Assembly: GCF_016595675.1 (NCBI RefSeq)
Contig: NZ_JAENJH010000003.1
Location: forward strand, 620,001-684,000
From: Prauserella cavernicola
GTDB taxonomy: Bacteria; Actinomycetota; Actinomycetes; Mycobacteriales; Pseudonocardiaceae
Reading direction: 5' to 3'
DNA: 64,000 nucleotides
In this document: positions 32,863 through 42,252 of the stretch, piece after piece
Position numbering within the stretch: position 1 is the first letter of the stretch
Layout of the letters: every line of letters begins with the position of its first letter
Position numbers and translations under genes: made by a program
Notes under the pieces: generated by a model
Database searches by the model: none
Seen by the model: the letters and a program-made list of their open reading frames with translations, nothing else
Told to the model about the DNA's origin: nothing

Positions 32863-33573
32863 GTGACCGAGGAGCTGACGCCCGCCGCGGAACCTGGCCA
32901 GCAGGGCGCGGCCCTGGCGAGCGCACTGAGCAAGGTCGCGCGGTCACTCGAGCCCGAACCGGACGTGGACCGCACCGTGGAGCAGATCGTGGCGGCCGCG
33001 GCCATCACCGTTCCCGGCGCCGAGCAGGCGGGAGTCTCGTTCCTCGACAGCGGGCGGATGCGCTCGGTCGCCCCGTCCAACGACCTGGTGGCCAACCTCG
33101 ACCAGTGGCAACACGAGTTGCGCGAGGGACCGTGCGTGGACGCGGTGTTCGACGCCCCGGTGTATCTCACGCGCGACCTGGCTCTCGACGAACGCTGGCC
33201 GCGGTTCTCCGAGCTCGCCGTCGGCGCCGGGATCCGGTCGATGCTCAGCTTCCGGCTCTTCACCAGCACACGCGTGATCGGCGCGTTGAACCACTACTCC
33301 TCGCTGCCGGACGCGTTCGACTCCGAAGCCGAGCGCATCGGCGAACTGTTCGCCGCGCACGCCGCCATCGCGCTGGCCGGGTCGCGCGGGCTCGAACAGC
33401 TGCAGAACGCCCTGCGCACGCGCGATGTCATCGGCATGGCGAAGGGCATCCTCATGCAGCGCAACGGCGTCGGCCCGGACCGGGCGTTCGAGATCCTCGT
33501 CGAGGCCTCGCAGCACGCCAACATCAAGCTCCGCGACGCCGCGCAGTGGCTGGTGGACGAAGCCTCTCGCTAA
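32863..33573 (+). CDS. GAF-ANTAR RNA-binding antiterminator regulator
   Basis: 236 residues from GTG 32863 (GGCAGG upstream). A GAF domain (about 35-165) is followed by an ANTAR domain (about 175-230, RTRDVIGMAKGILMQRNGVGPDRAFEILVEASQHANIKLRDAAQWLV). ANTAR proteins bind paired hairpins in RNA to prevent termination. It starts 10 bp after fadE33, so it may be co-transcribed with the steroid genes. No ANTAR-type double hairpin was recognised nearby. Confidence 0.85.
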   Translation: MTEELTPAAEPGQQGAALASALSKVARSLEPEPDVDRTVEQIVAAAAITVPGAEQAGVSFLDSGRMRSVAPSNDLVANLDQWQHELREGPCVDAVFDAPVYLTRDLALDERWPRFSELAVGAGIRSMLSFRLFTSTRVIGALNHYSSLPDAFDSEAERIGELFAAHAAIALAGSRGLEQLQNALRTRDVIGMAKGILMQRNGVGPDRAFEILVEASQHANIKLRDAAQWLVDEASR

Positions 33574-34373
33574 CGCTCGGGGCGCAGGTGCGCGCTCACG
33601 GGCACCACGAGCGGCGTGCCCGCGACCGGATCGGGCAGCACCTTGGCGTCGAGTTCGAACACGTCGGACAGCAACTGCTCGGTCAGCACCTCCGGCGGCG
33701 GGCCCTGGGCCACGATCCGCCCGTCGCGCATCGCCACGAGCGTGTCGGCGTAGCGGGCGGCCAGGTTGAGGTCGTGCAGCACCATCACCACCGTGGTGCC
33801 GCGCTCGGTGTGCAGGCGGTGCACCAGGTCGAGCACGTCCACCTGGTGTGCGAGGTCGAGGTAGGTGATCGGCTCGTCGAGCAGCAACAGCGACGTGTCC
33901 TGGGCCAGCGTCATCGAGATCCACGCGCGCTGCCGCTGGCCGCCGGAGAGCTCGTCGACCACGCGTTCGGCGTGCGCGTCCATGCCGGTGAGTTCGAGCG
34001 CCCGAGTCACGGCGTCCTCGTCGCCGGCCGACCACTGCCGGTACCAGTGCTGGTGCGGCTGACGGCCCCTCGAGACCAGGTCGGCGACGGTGAGCCCCTC
34101 CGGCGCGCTCGGAGTCTGCGGCAGCAGGCCGACGACCTTCGCGACCTCCTTGGTCGCGACCTTGTCGATGCGCTTGCCGTCGAGCAGCACGGCGCCGGAG
34201 CGGGGGTTCAGCAACCGGCCCAGCGCGCGCAGCAGCGTCGACTTGCCGCAGCCGTTGGGGCCGATGATCACCGTGACGGAGCCGTCGACCACGTCCAGGT
34301 CGAGGTCGTCGACCACCACCCGGTCGCCGTACCCGAGCCGGACTCCGTCGGCCTGCAGCCGGACGTTGTTCAC
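33570..34373 (-). CDS. Iron-siderophore ABC transporter ATP-binding protein (FecE-type)
   Basis: 267 residues from GTG 34373. Walker A GPNGCGKST at 38-46, signature LSGGQRQRAWI, Walker B LLLLDEPITYLD and H-loop HDLN define the FecE/FepC group. The stop overlaps the end of the convergent ANTAR gene by 4 bp. It completes a permease-permease-ATPase operon divergent from the binding lipoprotein, energising ferric-siderophore uptake. Confidence 0.93.
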   Translation of the reverse strand: MNNVRLQADGVRLGYGDRVVVDDLDLDVVDGSVTVIIGPNGCGKSTLLRALGRLLNPRSGAVLLDGKRIDKVATKEVAKVVGLLPQTPSAPEGLTVADLVSRGRQPHQHWYRQWSAGDEDAVTRALELTGMDAHAERVVDELSGGQRQRAWISMTLAQDTSLLLLDEPITYLDLAHQVDVLDLVHRLHTERGTTVVMVLHDLNLAARYADTLVAMRDGRIVAQGPPPEVLTEQLLSDVFELDAKVLPDPVAGTPLVVPVSAHLRPER

Positions 34374-35449
34374 GCGCGAACCCCCTTGCGAGAGCGGACG
34401 AACAGGTAGATCAGGTACGGAGCGCCGAGCACGGAGGTGAGCACGCCGACGGGCAGGTTCGGCGCGAACGTGCGCACCGCGAGGTCGGCGCCGACCACCA
34501 GCAGCGCGCCGAGCACCATCGACCCGGCCAGCGGCGGCTGCGGTGTGCGGGCCAGCCGCAGCGCGATCTGCGGGGTCGCCAGCGCGACGAACGTGATGGG
34601 TCCCGCCGCGGCCGTCGCCACGGCCACCAGCGCGGCGGCGAGCAGCAGCAGCGTGGCCCTGGCCGCGTCCACGCGGATACCGAGCCCGCGCGCGGTGTCG
34701 TCGCCGAACTGCAGGCCGCCCATCGTGTGCGCGCACATCAGCGTCGCGGGCACCAGCAGGGCGAGGGCGAGCGCGACGGGGCCGATCGACTCCCAGCCGA
34801 CGCCGTTGAGGTTGCCGACGAGCCACGTCGTCGCCCTCGTCGCGTCGTCCACGTCGCCGACGGTGAGCAGCCAGTAGACGACGTTGTACGACACCGCGGA
34901 CAGCCCGATGCCCACCAGCACCAAGCGGTAACCGTCGATGCCGCGGCGCCACGACAGTGCGTACAGCAGCAGCCCGGCCACGATCCCGCCCGCCAGCGCG
35001 GCCAGCGGCACGCCCAGCTCGGCCACGACGCCGCTGACCTGGCCGCGGGTGCCGCCGAGGACGATCAGCGCGACCGCGCCCACCCCGGCTCCCCACGTGA
35101 TGCCGAGGATGTCGGGGCTGGCCAGCGGGTTGCGCGTGACCGTCTGGAAGATCGCGCCCGCGAGCCCGAAGGCCGCGCCGACGAGCACACCGGCGAGCGT
35201 GCGGGGCAGCCGCAGGTCGAAGATGATGCCGTTCTCGCGCCGGTCGCCGCCGCCGAACAACGTGCGCAGCACGTCGAGAACCTCGATGTGCGAGCTGCCC
35301 TTGCCGATGTTGACCGCCGCGACGAGCACGAGCAGCACCGCGCCCACGACGGGCACCAGCACGATCCTCGGGCGGAACGTCCAGGCGAGCGGCCCCAGTT
35401 TCAGGACCCTGCGGCCGGGCACGGGCCCGGAGTCGCGAACGGTTCTCAC
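34370..35449 (-). CDS. Iron-siderophore ABC permease (FecCD family), second subunit
   Basis: 359 residues from GTG 35449, overlapping the stop of the first permease. About nine to ten membrane helices, with the FecCD hallmarks RLPRTLAGVLVGAAFGLAGAIFQTVTRNPLASPDILGIT and GPITFVALATPQIALRLAR. It forms the heterodimeric channel with the upstream permease. GTGA coupling to the ATPase gene. Confidence 0.92.
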   Translation of the reverse strand: MRTVRDSGPVPGRRVLKLGPLAWTFRPRIVLVPVVGAVLLVLVAAVNIGKGSSHIEVLDVLRTLFGGGDRRENGIIFDLRLPRTLAGVLVGAAFGLAGAIFQTVTRNPLASPDILGITWGAGVGAVALIVLGGTRGQVSGVVAELGVPLAALAGGIVAGLLLYALSWRRGIDGYRLVLVGIGLSAVSYNVVYWLLTVGDVDDATRATTWLVGNLNGVGWESIGPVALALALLVPATLMCAHTMGGLQFGDDTARGLGIRVDAARATLLLLAAALVAVATAAAGPITFVALATPQIALRLARTPQPPLAGSMVLGALLVVGADLAVRTFAPNLPVGVLTSVLGAPYLIYLFVRSRKGVRA

Positions 35450-36498
35450 AGTCGGGCCAGGCCCTTCCGGCGCACCAGGACGATGAACACCGGTGCGCCC
35501 ACGATGGCGAGCATGATCCCGACCTCGAGCCGGTCGGCGGAGACGAGCCTGGCGAGCACGTCGGCAGCCAGCAACAGGATCGCGCCGATGAGGCCGGCGA
35601 AGGGCACCAGCCAGCGGTAGTCGGGCCCGGTGACGGCGCGGGCGAGGTGCGGCACGATCAGTCCGACGAACGCGATCGGTCCGCACGCCGACACGGCCGC
35701 GCCCACCAGCAGCGTGATGGCGAGGATGCCGAGGATCCGCGTGCGGCGGACGTCGCGGCCCAGTGCGGTGGCGACGTCCTCGCCGAGCGCGAGTGCGTTG
35801 AGCCCCGGCGTGTTCGCCAGCGCGAGCAGCAGCCCGACCACCAGGAACGGTGCGATCTGGCCCGCCACCGCGAAGTCGCGGCCCGCGATCGAGCCGACGT
35901 GCCAGAACCGGTAGGTCTCCATGCCCTGCTGGTTGCCGAGCACGATCGCCGAGATGAGGCCGTAGAGCAGCGCGCTCACGGCGGCGCCCGCGAGCGCGAG
36001 CGTCACCGGCGTCGAGCCGCGACCGCCGACCGCGCCGAGCAGGAACACCACCACCGCGGCGACCAGCGCGCCCGCGAAGCCGAACCAGATGAAGCCGTGG
36101 ATGCCCTGCACGCCGAACACCACCACCGCGAGCACGATCGCGAACGCGGCGCCCTGGTTGACGCCCAGCAGCCCGGGGTCGGCGATCGGGTTGCGGGTGT
36201 GGCCTTGCATCAGCGCGCCGCCCACACCGAGCGCGATACCGGCGAGGATGCCGACCACCGTGCGGGGTCCGCGCAGCGACCGGACGATGATGTCGTGCTC
36301 GCCGCCGGCCGGGTCGGTCAGCGCCCGCCACACGGCGTCGAGGGGAACGGCGTGCGCGCCGTAGGCCAGGCTCAGCGCGGAGACCACCACGAGCAGCCCG
36401 AGCAGACCGGCCAGTCCCGTGATCCGCCGTGCGCGGAGGCGACCGCCCCGGGAGCGGCCGTGTCCGGCGCTCGGCCGCGCGGCAAGGGGCGTCGCCAT
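35446..36498 (-). CDS. Iron-siderophore ABC permease (FecCD family), first subunit
   Basis: 350 residues from ATG 36498, with GAGGAG 6 bp upstream (GTG 36501 is too close to the site). Arg-rich N-terminus, then FecCD features: RGPRTVVGILAGIALGVGGALMQGHTRNPIADPGLLGVNQGAAFAIV and GPIAFVGLIVPHLARAVTGPDYRWLVP. It is the first gene of the importer operon, divergent from the lipoprotein gene with an iron box between. Confidence 0.92.
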   Translation of the reverse strand: MATPLAARPSAGHGRSRGGRLRARRITGLAGLLGLLVVVSALSLAYGAHAVPLDAVWRALTDPAGGEHDIIVRSLRGPRTVVGILAGIALGVGGALMQGHTRNPIADPGLLGVNQGAAFAIVLAVVVFGVQGIHGFIWFGFAGALVAAVVVFLLGAVGGRGSTPVTLALAGAAVSALLYGLISAIVLGNQQGMETYRFWHVGSIAGRDFAVAGQIAPFLVVGLLLALANTPGLNALALGEDVATALGRDVRRTRILGILAITLLVGAAVSACGPIAFVGLIVPHLARAVTGPDYRWLVPFAGLIGAILLLAADVLARLVSADRLEVGIMLAIVGAPVFIVLVRRKGLARL

Positions 36499-36561
36499 CA
36501 CCCGCTCCTCGTCATCCGCGTTGTCACAGCCTTGTGTGATTGTTCTAAAGTCCAGTTGCCG

Positions 36562-36580
36562 TTAGGAGAGCCTAACCGAA
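36562..36580. promoter_or_regulatory. Iron box (DmdR/IdeR-type)
   Basis: TTAGG-AGAG-CCTAACCGAA resembles the actinobacterial iron-box TTAGGTTAGGCTAACCTAA, with a perfect TTAGG/CCTAA dyad. It sits 15 bp before the lipoprotein ATG and about 60 bp before the divergent permease start, so it could repress both directions when iron is sufficient. Confidence 0.75.
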
Positions 36581-36595
36581 TGTGAAAGGTGACCG

Positions 36596-37597
36596 ATGAT
36601 TCGCCTGTCCCCACCGTGGCGCGCGGCTGTGGCCGTGGGTGCCGCCGCCTGTCTCGCACTGACCGCGTGCTCGCCCTCCGGCGAGCAGCCCTCCGAGCAG
36701 GACGGGCAGTCCGCCGGGCAGGGCGAGTTCCCGCGCACCGTCCAGCACGCGATGGGGGAGGCGACGATCGAGGAGCAGCCGCAGACCGTCGCGGCCCTCG
36801 ACTCCAGCTACGTCGACGCCGCGCTCGCGCTCGAGACGCGGGTGGTCGCCTACACCAAGTACCCGTCGTTCGACGCGCTGCCCGACTACCTCGGCGACGA
36901 CGCGCAGTACGGCAAGGACGCCACGATCGTCGGCGAGCTGACGAGCCCCGACGTCGAGCAGCTCTATGACATCGCGCCCGACCTGATCGTCTCGGCCAAG
37001 ATCCGGCACGAGGAGATCTACGACCAGCTGTCCAATGTGGCCCCGACGGTGTTCAGCGAGAGCACGGGAGCCACGTGGAAGGACAACATCCGGCTGCTCG
37101 CCGAGGCGCTCGGCAAGGAGGCGCTCGCCGAGCAGAAGATCGGCGAGTACGAACAGCGCGCCCAGCGCATCGGTGACGCCATCGAGGCCAAGGCGGGCAA
37201 GATGCCCACCTACTCGCTCGTGCGCTTCATCGAGGGCGAGCCGACGGTGCGCCTCTACTCCAGCGGGTCGTTCCCGGCCATCGTGCTCGCCGACGTCGGT
37301 CTCGGACGCCCGGAGGGGCAGCCCGACCCGCAGGACGAGATCGCGACCGACCTGAGCCAGGAGAACATCGGCCAGCTCGACGCCGACCAGGTCTACGTGT
37401 CCTCCTACGCCGACGCGACGCAGGAGGCGGACGACCCGAAGGAGCGCTTCCAGTCCAACCCGCTGTGGGCGACGCTCGAGGGCGAGCTCACCGACGTCAA
37501 CGACGACACCTGGTACACCTCGGTGAGCCTGCAGGGCGCCCACGCGATGCTCGACGACCTGGCCGAACAATTCGGAGTGGACCCAGCCAGGCCCTGA
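36596..37597 (+). CDS. Iron-siderophore-binding lipoprotein
   Basis: 333 residues. Lipoprotein signal with lipobox LTAC (Cys25), then a Ser/Gln/Glu-rich linker and a periplasmic-binding-protein type fold (FecB): VAALDSSYVDAALALETRVVAYT, VEQLYDIAPDLIVSAKIRHEEIYDQLSNVAPTVF. It captures ferric siderophore outside the membrane for the divergent FecCD/FecE importer. ATG 36596 follows a GTGAAAGGTGA sequence. Iron regulation is suggested by the iron box. Confidence 0.92.
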   Translation: MIRLSPPWRAAVAVGAAACLALTACSPSGEQPSEQDGQSAGQGEFPRTVQHAMGEATIEEQPQTVAALDSSYVDAALALETRVVAYTKYPSFDALPDYLGDDAQYGKDATIVGELTSPDVEQLYDIAPDLIVSAKIRHEEIYDQLSNVAPTVFSESTGATWKDNIRLLAEALGKEALAEQKIGEYEQRAQRIGDAIEAKAGKMPTYSLVRFIEGEPTVRLYSSGSFPAIVLADVGLGRPEGQPDPQDEIATDLSQENIGQLDADQVYVSSYADATQEADDPKERFQSNPLWATLEGELTDVNDDTWYTSVSLQGAHAMLDDLAEQFGVDPARP

Positions 37598-37651
37598 CCC
37601 CTGACCCGCCCCGTGCGGTGAACCCGCCCCGTGCGGTGAAGGGCACCTCGT

Positions 37652-37704
37652 GCGGTGAAGGGCACCTTTACTGCATTGAACGCAGTAAAGGTGCCCTTCA
37701 CCGC
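37652..37704. repeat. Long intergenic palindrome (copy A)
   Basis: Perfect 23-bp arms (left begins GCGGTGAAGGGCACC, right ends GGTGCCCTTCACCGC) around a 7-nt loop, in the gap between convergent lipoprotein and aldo/keto reductase genes. Two partial direct copies of CGTGCGGTGAA precede it (37616-37645). The same core recurs at 51888. It would form a very stable hairpin in both transcripts and so act as a terminator. Confidence 0.85.
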
Positions 37705-37720
37705 GGTTGACCGCGGTCGG

Positions 37721-38554
37721 CTAGCGGGCGTTGAAGGTGTCCGGGTCCGGGCCCGTGCGTTCGCCTCGGTCCAGTTCGCCCAGCGCGGCGAGGTCGTTCT
37801 CGTCGAGCGCGAAACCGAAGATGTCGAGGTTCTCGCGCATCCGCGAGGGCGTCACCGACTTCGGGATGATGATGTCGCCGAGCTCCAGGTGCCAGCGCAG
37901 CACCACCTGGGCGGGCGTGCGGCCGTGCTTGGTGGCCACCGCGGTCACCGCCGGGTCGGCGAGCAGGTCGCCGCCCTTGGCCAGCGGGCTCCACGCCTCG
38001 GTGAGGATGCCGTGCTCCGCGTGGTAGGCGCGGGCCTCGACCTGTTGCAGGTACGGGTGCAACTCGATCTGGTTCACCGCGGGCACCACCTGCGACTCGC
38101 GGGCGAGGCGTTCGAGGTGGTGGGGCTGAAAGTTCGAGACGCCGATGGCCCTGGCCCTGCCGTCGGCGTGGATCTGCTCGAAGGCCCGCCACGTGTCGAC
38201 ATAGCGATCAAGCTCCGGCACCGGCCAGTGGATGAGGTACAGGTCGACGTGGTCGAGGCCGAGTTCGTGCAGGCTCGAGTCGAAGGCGCGCAGCGTCTCG
38301 TCGTAGCCGTGGTCGCTGTTCCACAGCTTTGTGGTGATGAACAGCTCGTCCCGCGACACCCCCGACCGGGCGATCGCCTTTCCGACGCCCGCCTCGTTGC
38401 GGTAGGCAGCGGCCGTGTCGATGCTGCGGTAGCCGGCTTCCAGTGCCGAGGTCACGGCGGCCGCCGTCTCGTCGACGGGAACCTGGAAGACCCCGAAGCC
38501 GACCTGCGGCAGTCGCACGCCGTTGTTGAGCGTGACAGCGGGGACGTCGGTCAT
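37721..38554 (-). CDS. Aldo/keto reductase (AKR, 2,5-diketogluconate reductase-like)
   Basis: 277 residues with the AKR tetrad segments: SIDTAAAYRNEAGVGKAI (Asp, Tyr), LFITTKLWN (Lys) and LYLIHWPVP (His). VVPAVNQIELHPYLQQ and IIPKSVTPSRMRENLDIF (NADPH-binding) place it in the AKR5-like group. It reduces aldehydes or ketones with NADPH; the physiological substrate is unknown. AAGGAAGTG precedes the ATG. Confidence 0.9.
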   Translation of the reverse strand: MTDVPAVTLNNGVRLPQVGFGVFQVPVDETAAAVTSALEAGYRSIDTAAAYRNEAGVGKAIARSGVSRDELFITTKLWNSDHGYDETLRAFDSSLHELGLDHVDLYLIHWPVPELDRYVDTWRAFEQIHADGRARAIGVSNFQPHHLERLARESQVVPAVNQIELHPYLQQVEARAYHAEHGILTEAWSPLAKGGDLLADPAVTAVATKHGRTPAQVVLRWHLELGDIIIPKSVTPSRMRENLDIFGFALDENDLAALGELDRGERTGPDPDTFNAR

Positions 38555-38586
38555 CGCTTTTCACTTCCTTTCCCAGCGAATCGCTA

Positions 38587-40341
38587 CTACTCGAGTCTCC
38601 CCGAGTCGCCGGGCTCCGGCAGCACGGCCCTGGGCCGTTCGGGTTTCCCTCCGCGACGATCCGCGAGGCGATGCGCGGCACCGGCGGCCACCGCCGCGAC
38701 CAGCACGCCCGCGACGCAGGCGAGCGTGAGCGGACCCCACGCGGCGAACGACGAGTCCGGTGCTCTCGCCGTGCCCACCGCGACCACGGCGAGGGCCGCG
38801 AGCAGCAGCACCAGTGCGGCGAACGCGCGGCCCGGCCGGTAGCCGTAGCCGGAGAACCAGCGCTGCAGCCCACTCCACAGCCGCACCGCGAAGCCGAACA
38901 CCAGTTCGTCGTCGGCGATGGCCGCGTAGTGGTACTGGTGCTTGCGCGAGAGCACTGTGCGGGCACGGTCGTCCTCACCGCTGGCTCGCAGTGCGCAGGC
39001 GAGCTGGTCGTACGGGCCGGGCTGGTGGAAGGCCATCGCGCGGTGCAGCAGCGCCGCGCCCTCGCCACCCCTCAGCGTGTCCGGCACGCGCAGCAGGTCG
39101 TAGCGGAAGTCGGTCAGCCCGATACCCGCCGTGGCCTGCCACAGACTCGGCGCGGCGCTGAGCACGCGGCAGCGCGCGCCGCGCAGGTCCACCGTGCCCG
39201 TGCGGATCTCGGCCGGCCACAGCACGAACTCGGCGGCCTCGGCGCGGGTGGCGTCCAGCGCGACCCACGGCGGGCCGCCCGCGTCGAGCACGGCGCCGGT
39301 GAGGTCGAGGGCCCCGCCCGCGATCGCGCCGTGCACGCTCACCCCGCCGTCGGCGTGCAGTGGCCTGCCGCTCGTGGCCAGCCGCAGGTCGCCGCCGATA
39401 CGAGCCGAGCGCAGGTCCACCGACCTGTCGCAGTGCGGGGTGTCCGAGAACCACGTGCCGCTCAGATCCACGTCCCCGCCCGTGCCGAGTCCCGGCAGCT
39501 GCACCGCACCCGCGACCCGCCCGCCCGTGATCAGCAGGTCTCCCTCGATGTTCGCGTTGGCCGCCGTCAGCACCTCGTGGCCCGGCGCGGCGAGCGTCGC
39601 GCCCGACAGCACCACGGTGCCGCCCACCCTCGCGCCGGAGGCGAGCACCTGACCGTGCACCGCGAGTCCCGCCGCGTCGAGATCGCCGTCGACGTGGACC
39701 CTGCTCGCCTCGACGATCGGCTGGTCGGGCCTGCCCTTGCCGAGCCGGGCACTGCGCAGCACCAGATCGCCGCCGGCGTGTGCGCCCGAGAGCGACAGCG
39801 TGCCCGCGAGCCGCGCCTGCGTGAGGTCGAGGTCGCCACCCGCGCGCAGGCCCCGCAGTTCGAGCTCGCCGATGGCGTCCAGCCCGCGCGCGACGAGGGA
39901 GCCGCCGACCGAGAGCCGCTCGGCGTGCAGTGCGGCCCCGCCGGGGTGGTGCAGGCGGCTGCCGGTCAGCACCACCGACCCACCCACGTCGGTGTCCACC
40001 AGTTCGAGCTCGCCCTGTTCTCGCACCTCGCAGTCGCGCAGCCGGACATCGCCCCGCACGCGCAGGTTGCGGGCGCGCAGCCCCGGCAGCGTGCACTGTG
40101 CGAGATGCAGACCGGTCAGGTCCGCGTCGCGTACGTCGGGTGCTCCGGAGAAGTCGCAGCGGACGAACCGCAACAACAGGAGCAGCCCGCACGCCCGCAG
40201 GTCGAGCGCGCCGCGGACGGTGACGTCGCGGAACTCGACGAGGGTCTGCTCGCCCGCGGCGTGGATCCGGTGGCGCACCTCGGCGGCGGTCAGTTCTCTC
40301 TTGATCGTGGGAACGGCGTCGAGTTCGGCGTCGAACGGCAT
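38587..40341 (-). CDS. Large repeat-built membrane-associated protein (right-handed repeat fold, unknown function)
   Basis: 584 residues from ATG 40341 (GTG 40347 possible). Residues about 40-400 are short repeats of the type LxLRGxRAGGDLDLTxARLxG, with alternating hydrophobic residues and Gly-Asp turns as in solenoid or bactofilin/pentapeptide-like folds. Two membrane helices lie near the C-terminus (AFAALVLLLAALAVVAVGTA; LTLACVAGVLVAAVAAGAA). Relatives are annotated by databases as membrane-associated oxidoreductase without support. I see no cofactor motif. Residues 430-500 include HRAMAFHQPGPYDQLACALRASGEDDRARTVL, a TPR-like helix pair. Confidence 0.65.
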   Translation of the reverse strand: MPFDAELDAVPTIKRELTAAEVRHRIHAAGEQTLVEFRDVTVRGALDLRACGLLLLLRFVRCDFSGAPDVRDADLTGLHLAQCTLPGLRARNLRVRGDVRLRDCEVREQGELELVDTDVGGSVVLTGSRLHHPGGAALHAERLSVGGSLVARGLDAIGELELRGLRAGGDLDLTQARLAGTLSLSGAHAGGDLVLRSARLGKGRPDQPIVEASRVHVDGDLDAAGLAVHGQVLASGARVGGTVVLSGATLAAPGHEVLTAANANIEGDLLITGGRVAGAVQLPGLGTGGDVDLSGTWFSDTPHCDRSVDLRSARIGGDLRLATSGRPLHADGGVSVHGAIAGGALDLTGAVLDAGGPPWVALDATRAEAAEFVLWPAEIRTGTVDLRGARCRVLSAAPSLWQATAGIGLTDFRYDLLRVPDTLRGGEGAALLHRAMAFHQPGPYDQLACALRASGEDDRARTVLSRKHQYHYAAIADDELVFGFAVRLWSGLQRWFSGYGYRPGRAFAALVLLLAALAVVAVGTARAPDSSFAAWGPLTLACVAGVLVAAVAAGAAHRLADRRGGKPERPRAVLPEPGDSGRLE

Positions 40342-40668
40342 GCGCACCCCCCGCTCGCAACTGGAGTACCTCCAGGGGAACCCACCGTGCGCCCCACCGC
40401 AAGAGCACCGGGCTGTCCGGGGGACCCGCGCCCGTGTCAGCCGCGGAACTCCACCCAAATGCCGGACCGGCCGGTGAAATTGGTTCGCACCGCCGATCAC
40501 TCGATGTCCTTCGCGGGTTTTCGCACCTTTCGCGGTGGTTCACTGCGCCTGGGCGGAACGCGTTCGGCCGCCGCGAATCCGGGCTCCACAGTGGCCGGGT
40601 GCGCTCGCGCGAGCCACCGCCGGGTCGCCCAGGTGGCCTATACTCAGCGGAATTCTGTCCGGACGAGC

Positions 40669-42252
40669 GTGGGGTTTGTTGCCTTGCCGAAAGTTTCGCA
40701 ACCGCTGACGCTGCGCTGGCACGGCGAGCCCGCGCGCGGGGAGGAACAGGCCGTGCTCGCCGCGCTCGCCCCGGCGAAGGCGGATCGCTACGAGCTCGCC
40801 GTGGGCCCCCGGCGCACGCGGACGGTCACCTACCTCGACACGGTCGACTGGCGGTTGCACGCCAAGGGAATCGTGCTGAGCCACGAGCGTGCATCCGGGC
40901 CCGGCACGCTGACGGTGGACGGCCGGGGCGAGGAGAACAGCACGCGGCTGACGGAGTCGCCGCAGTGGCCCGCCAGGGTCGAGCAGCTGCCCGAGGGCGA
41001 GGTGCGCGACGGCGTCGCCGCCGCGATGTGGGTGCGCGCGGTCGCGCCGGTGGTGCGCGCCCGCGTCGTCTCCCGCGAGGTCGCCGTGCTCGACGACGAG
41101 CGCAAGACCGTCGTCCGCCTGGACTGGGTCGAGCTCACCGGCACCGAACCGTCGGCGACGCGGCCGCTCGTGCGAGTGACGCTGCGGCCCGTGCTCGGCT
41201 ATGGCGGTGCGGCCAAGCGGGTGCGCAAGGCGCTGGAGGCCTGCGGGGACTTCGCCGAGATCGAGGACGGCGGCGCGTACGCCACGCTGCTGGAGGCCGA
41301 GGGCATCGCGCCGGAGGAGTCGGCGCCGCCCGCGATCTCCGCGGACATGCCTGCCGACGTCGCGGTGGCCACGGCACTGCACGGCTTCGCCGGGGTGATC
41401 GCGGTGAACGTCGACGGCGTGCTCGACGACATCGACACGGAGTTCCTGCACGACCTGCGGGTCGCGGTGCGCCGGACGCGCTCGCTGCTCAAACTCGCGG
41501 GCGACGTGCTGCCTCCCGAGCTCGTGCGGCGCTACGGATCCGGCTTCAAGTGGCTCGGCGACGCCACCACGCCCACCCGGGACCTGGACGTCTACCTGCT
41601 GGAGTTCGACACCCTGGCCGCCGGGCTCGTGGCGGGCGAGCCCGGCGACCTGGCGCCCTTCGGCGAGCTGCTGGCCTCCGAGCGGGAGAAGGCGCGCCGG
41701 GCGCTCGCGCGGACGCTGCGCTCCCAGCGCTTCACCCGGTTGATCGAGGGCTGGCAGGCCGGGCTCGCCGACGTGCTGGAGCGGGACTGGTCCGAACAGG
41801 ACGGTCGGCTCACCGCCGAGGCGCTCGCCGCCGAGCGGGTGCGGGGCATGGTCGCCAAGGTGATCAAGCGGGCGAAGGCCATCACGCCGGACTCGCCTGC
41901 GGAGGACGTGCACCGGCTGCGCAAGCGGTGCAAGGAGCTGCGGTACCTGCTCGAGGTCGTCAAGCCGGTGTGCGACGCGACGGCTCACCGCGCGGTGATC
42001 AAGGACCTCAAGAAGGTGCAGGACGTGCTCGGCGCGTTCCAGGACGGCGAGGTGCAGAGCCACTCGCTGCGCGACTACGCCGAGCGGCTCCAGTCCTCGG
42101 GCCGTCCTCCCGCGGCGACGTTGCTCGCGATGGGCGAGCTGTCCGCGAGTTTCGTGACCATGCAGCGGCAGGCTCGTCACGACCTCACCGGAGCGCTGCG
42201 GAAGTTCCTCGGTCCGGCCACCCACGAGCGCATCGAGGACCTGCTGCCGTGA
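40669..42252 (+). CDS. CYTH-CHAD domain protein
   Basis: 527 residues from GTG 40669 (TTG 40684 is an alternative). A TATACT box at about 40639 is a likely -10. The N-terminal half is a CYTH-like tunnel domain (ALAPAKADRYELAVGPRRTRTVTYLDTVDWRLHAKGIVLSHER, normally acting on triphosphates). The C-terminal half is a CHAD helical domain (FLHDLRVAVRRTRSLLKL, VHRLRKRCKELRYLLEVVKP), known to bind polyphosphate. The usual ExExK motif of CYTH appears degraded. It heads an operon with a ParA-like ATPase and a Ser/Thr kinase. Confidence 0.85.
   Translation: MGFVALPKVSQPLTLRWHGEPARGEEQAVLAALAPAKADRYELAVGPRRTRTVTYLDTVDWRLHAKGIVLSHERASGPGTLTVDGRGEENSTRLTESPQWPARVEQLPEGEVRDGVAAAMWVRAVAPVVRARVVSREVAVLDDERKTVVRLDWVELTGTEPSATRPLVRVTLRPVLGYGGAAKRVRKALEACGDFAEIEDGGAYATLLEAEGIAPEESAPPAISADMPADVAVATALHGFAGVIAVNVDGVLDDIDTEFLHDLRVAVRRTRSLLKLAGDVLPPELVRRYGSGFKWLGDATTPTRDLDVYLLEFDTLAAGLVAGEPGDLAPFGELLASEREKARRALARTLRSQRFTRLIEGWQAGLADVLERDWSEQDGRLTAEALAAERVRGMVAKVIKRAKAITPDSPAEDVHRLRKRCKELRYLLEVVKPVCDATAHRAVIKDLKKVQDVLGAFQDGEVQSHSLRDYAERLQSSGRPPAATLLAMGELSASFVTMQRQARHDLTGALRKFLGPATHERIEDLLP

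Noticed and set aside
36572-37570. 332-codon ORF opposite the siderophore-binding lipoprotein
   Set aside because: Antisense shadow; the plus-strand frame has a signal peptide, lipobox and family motifs.
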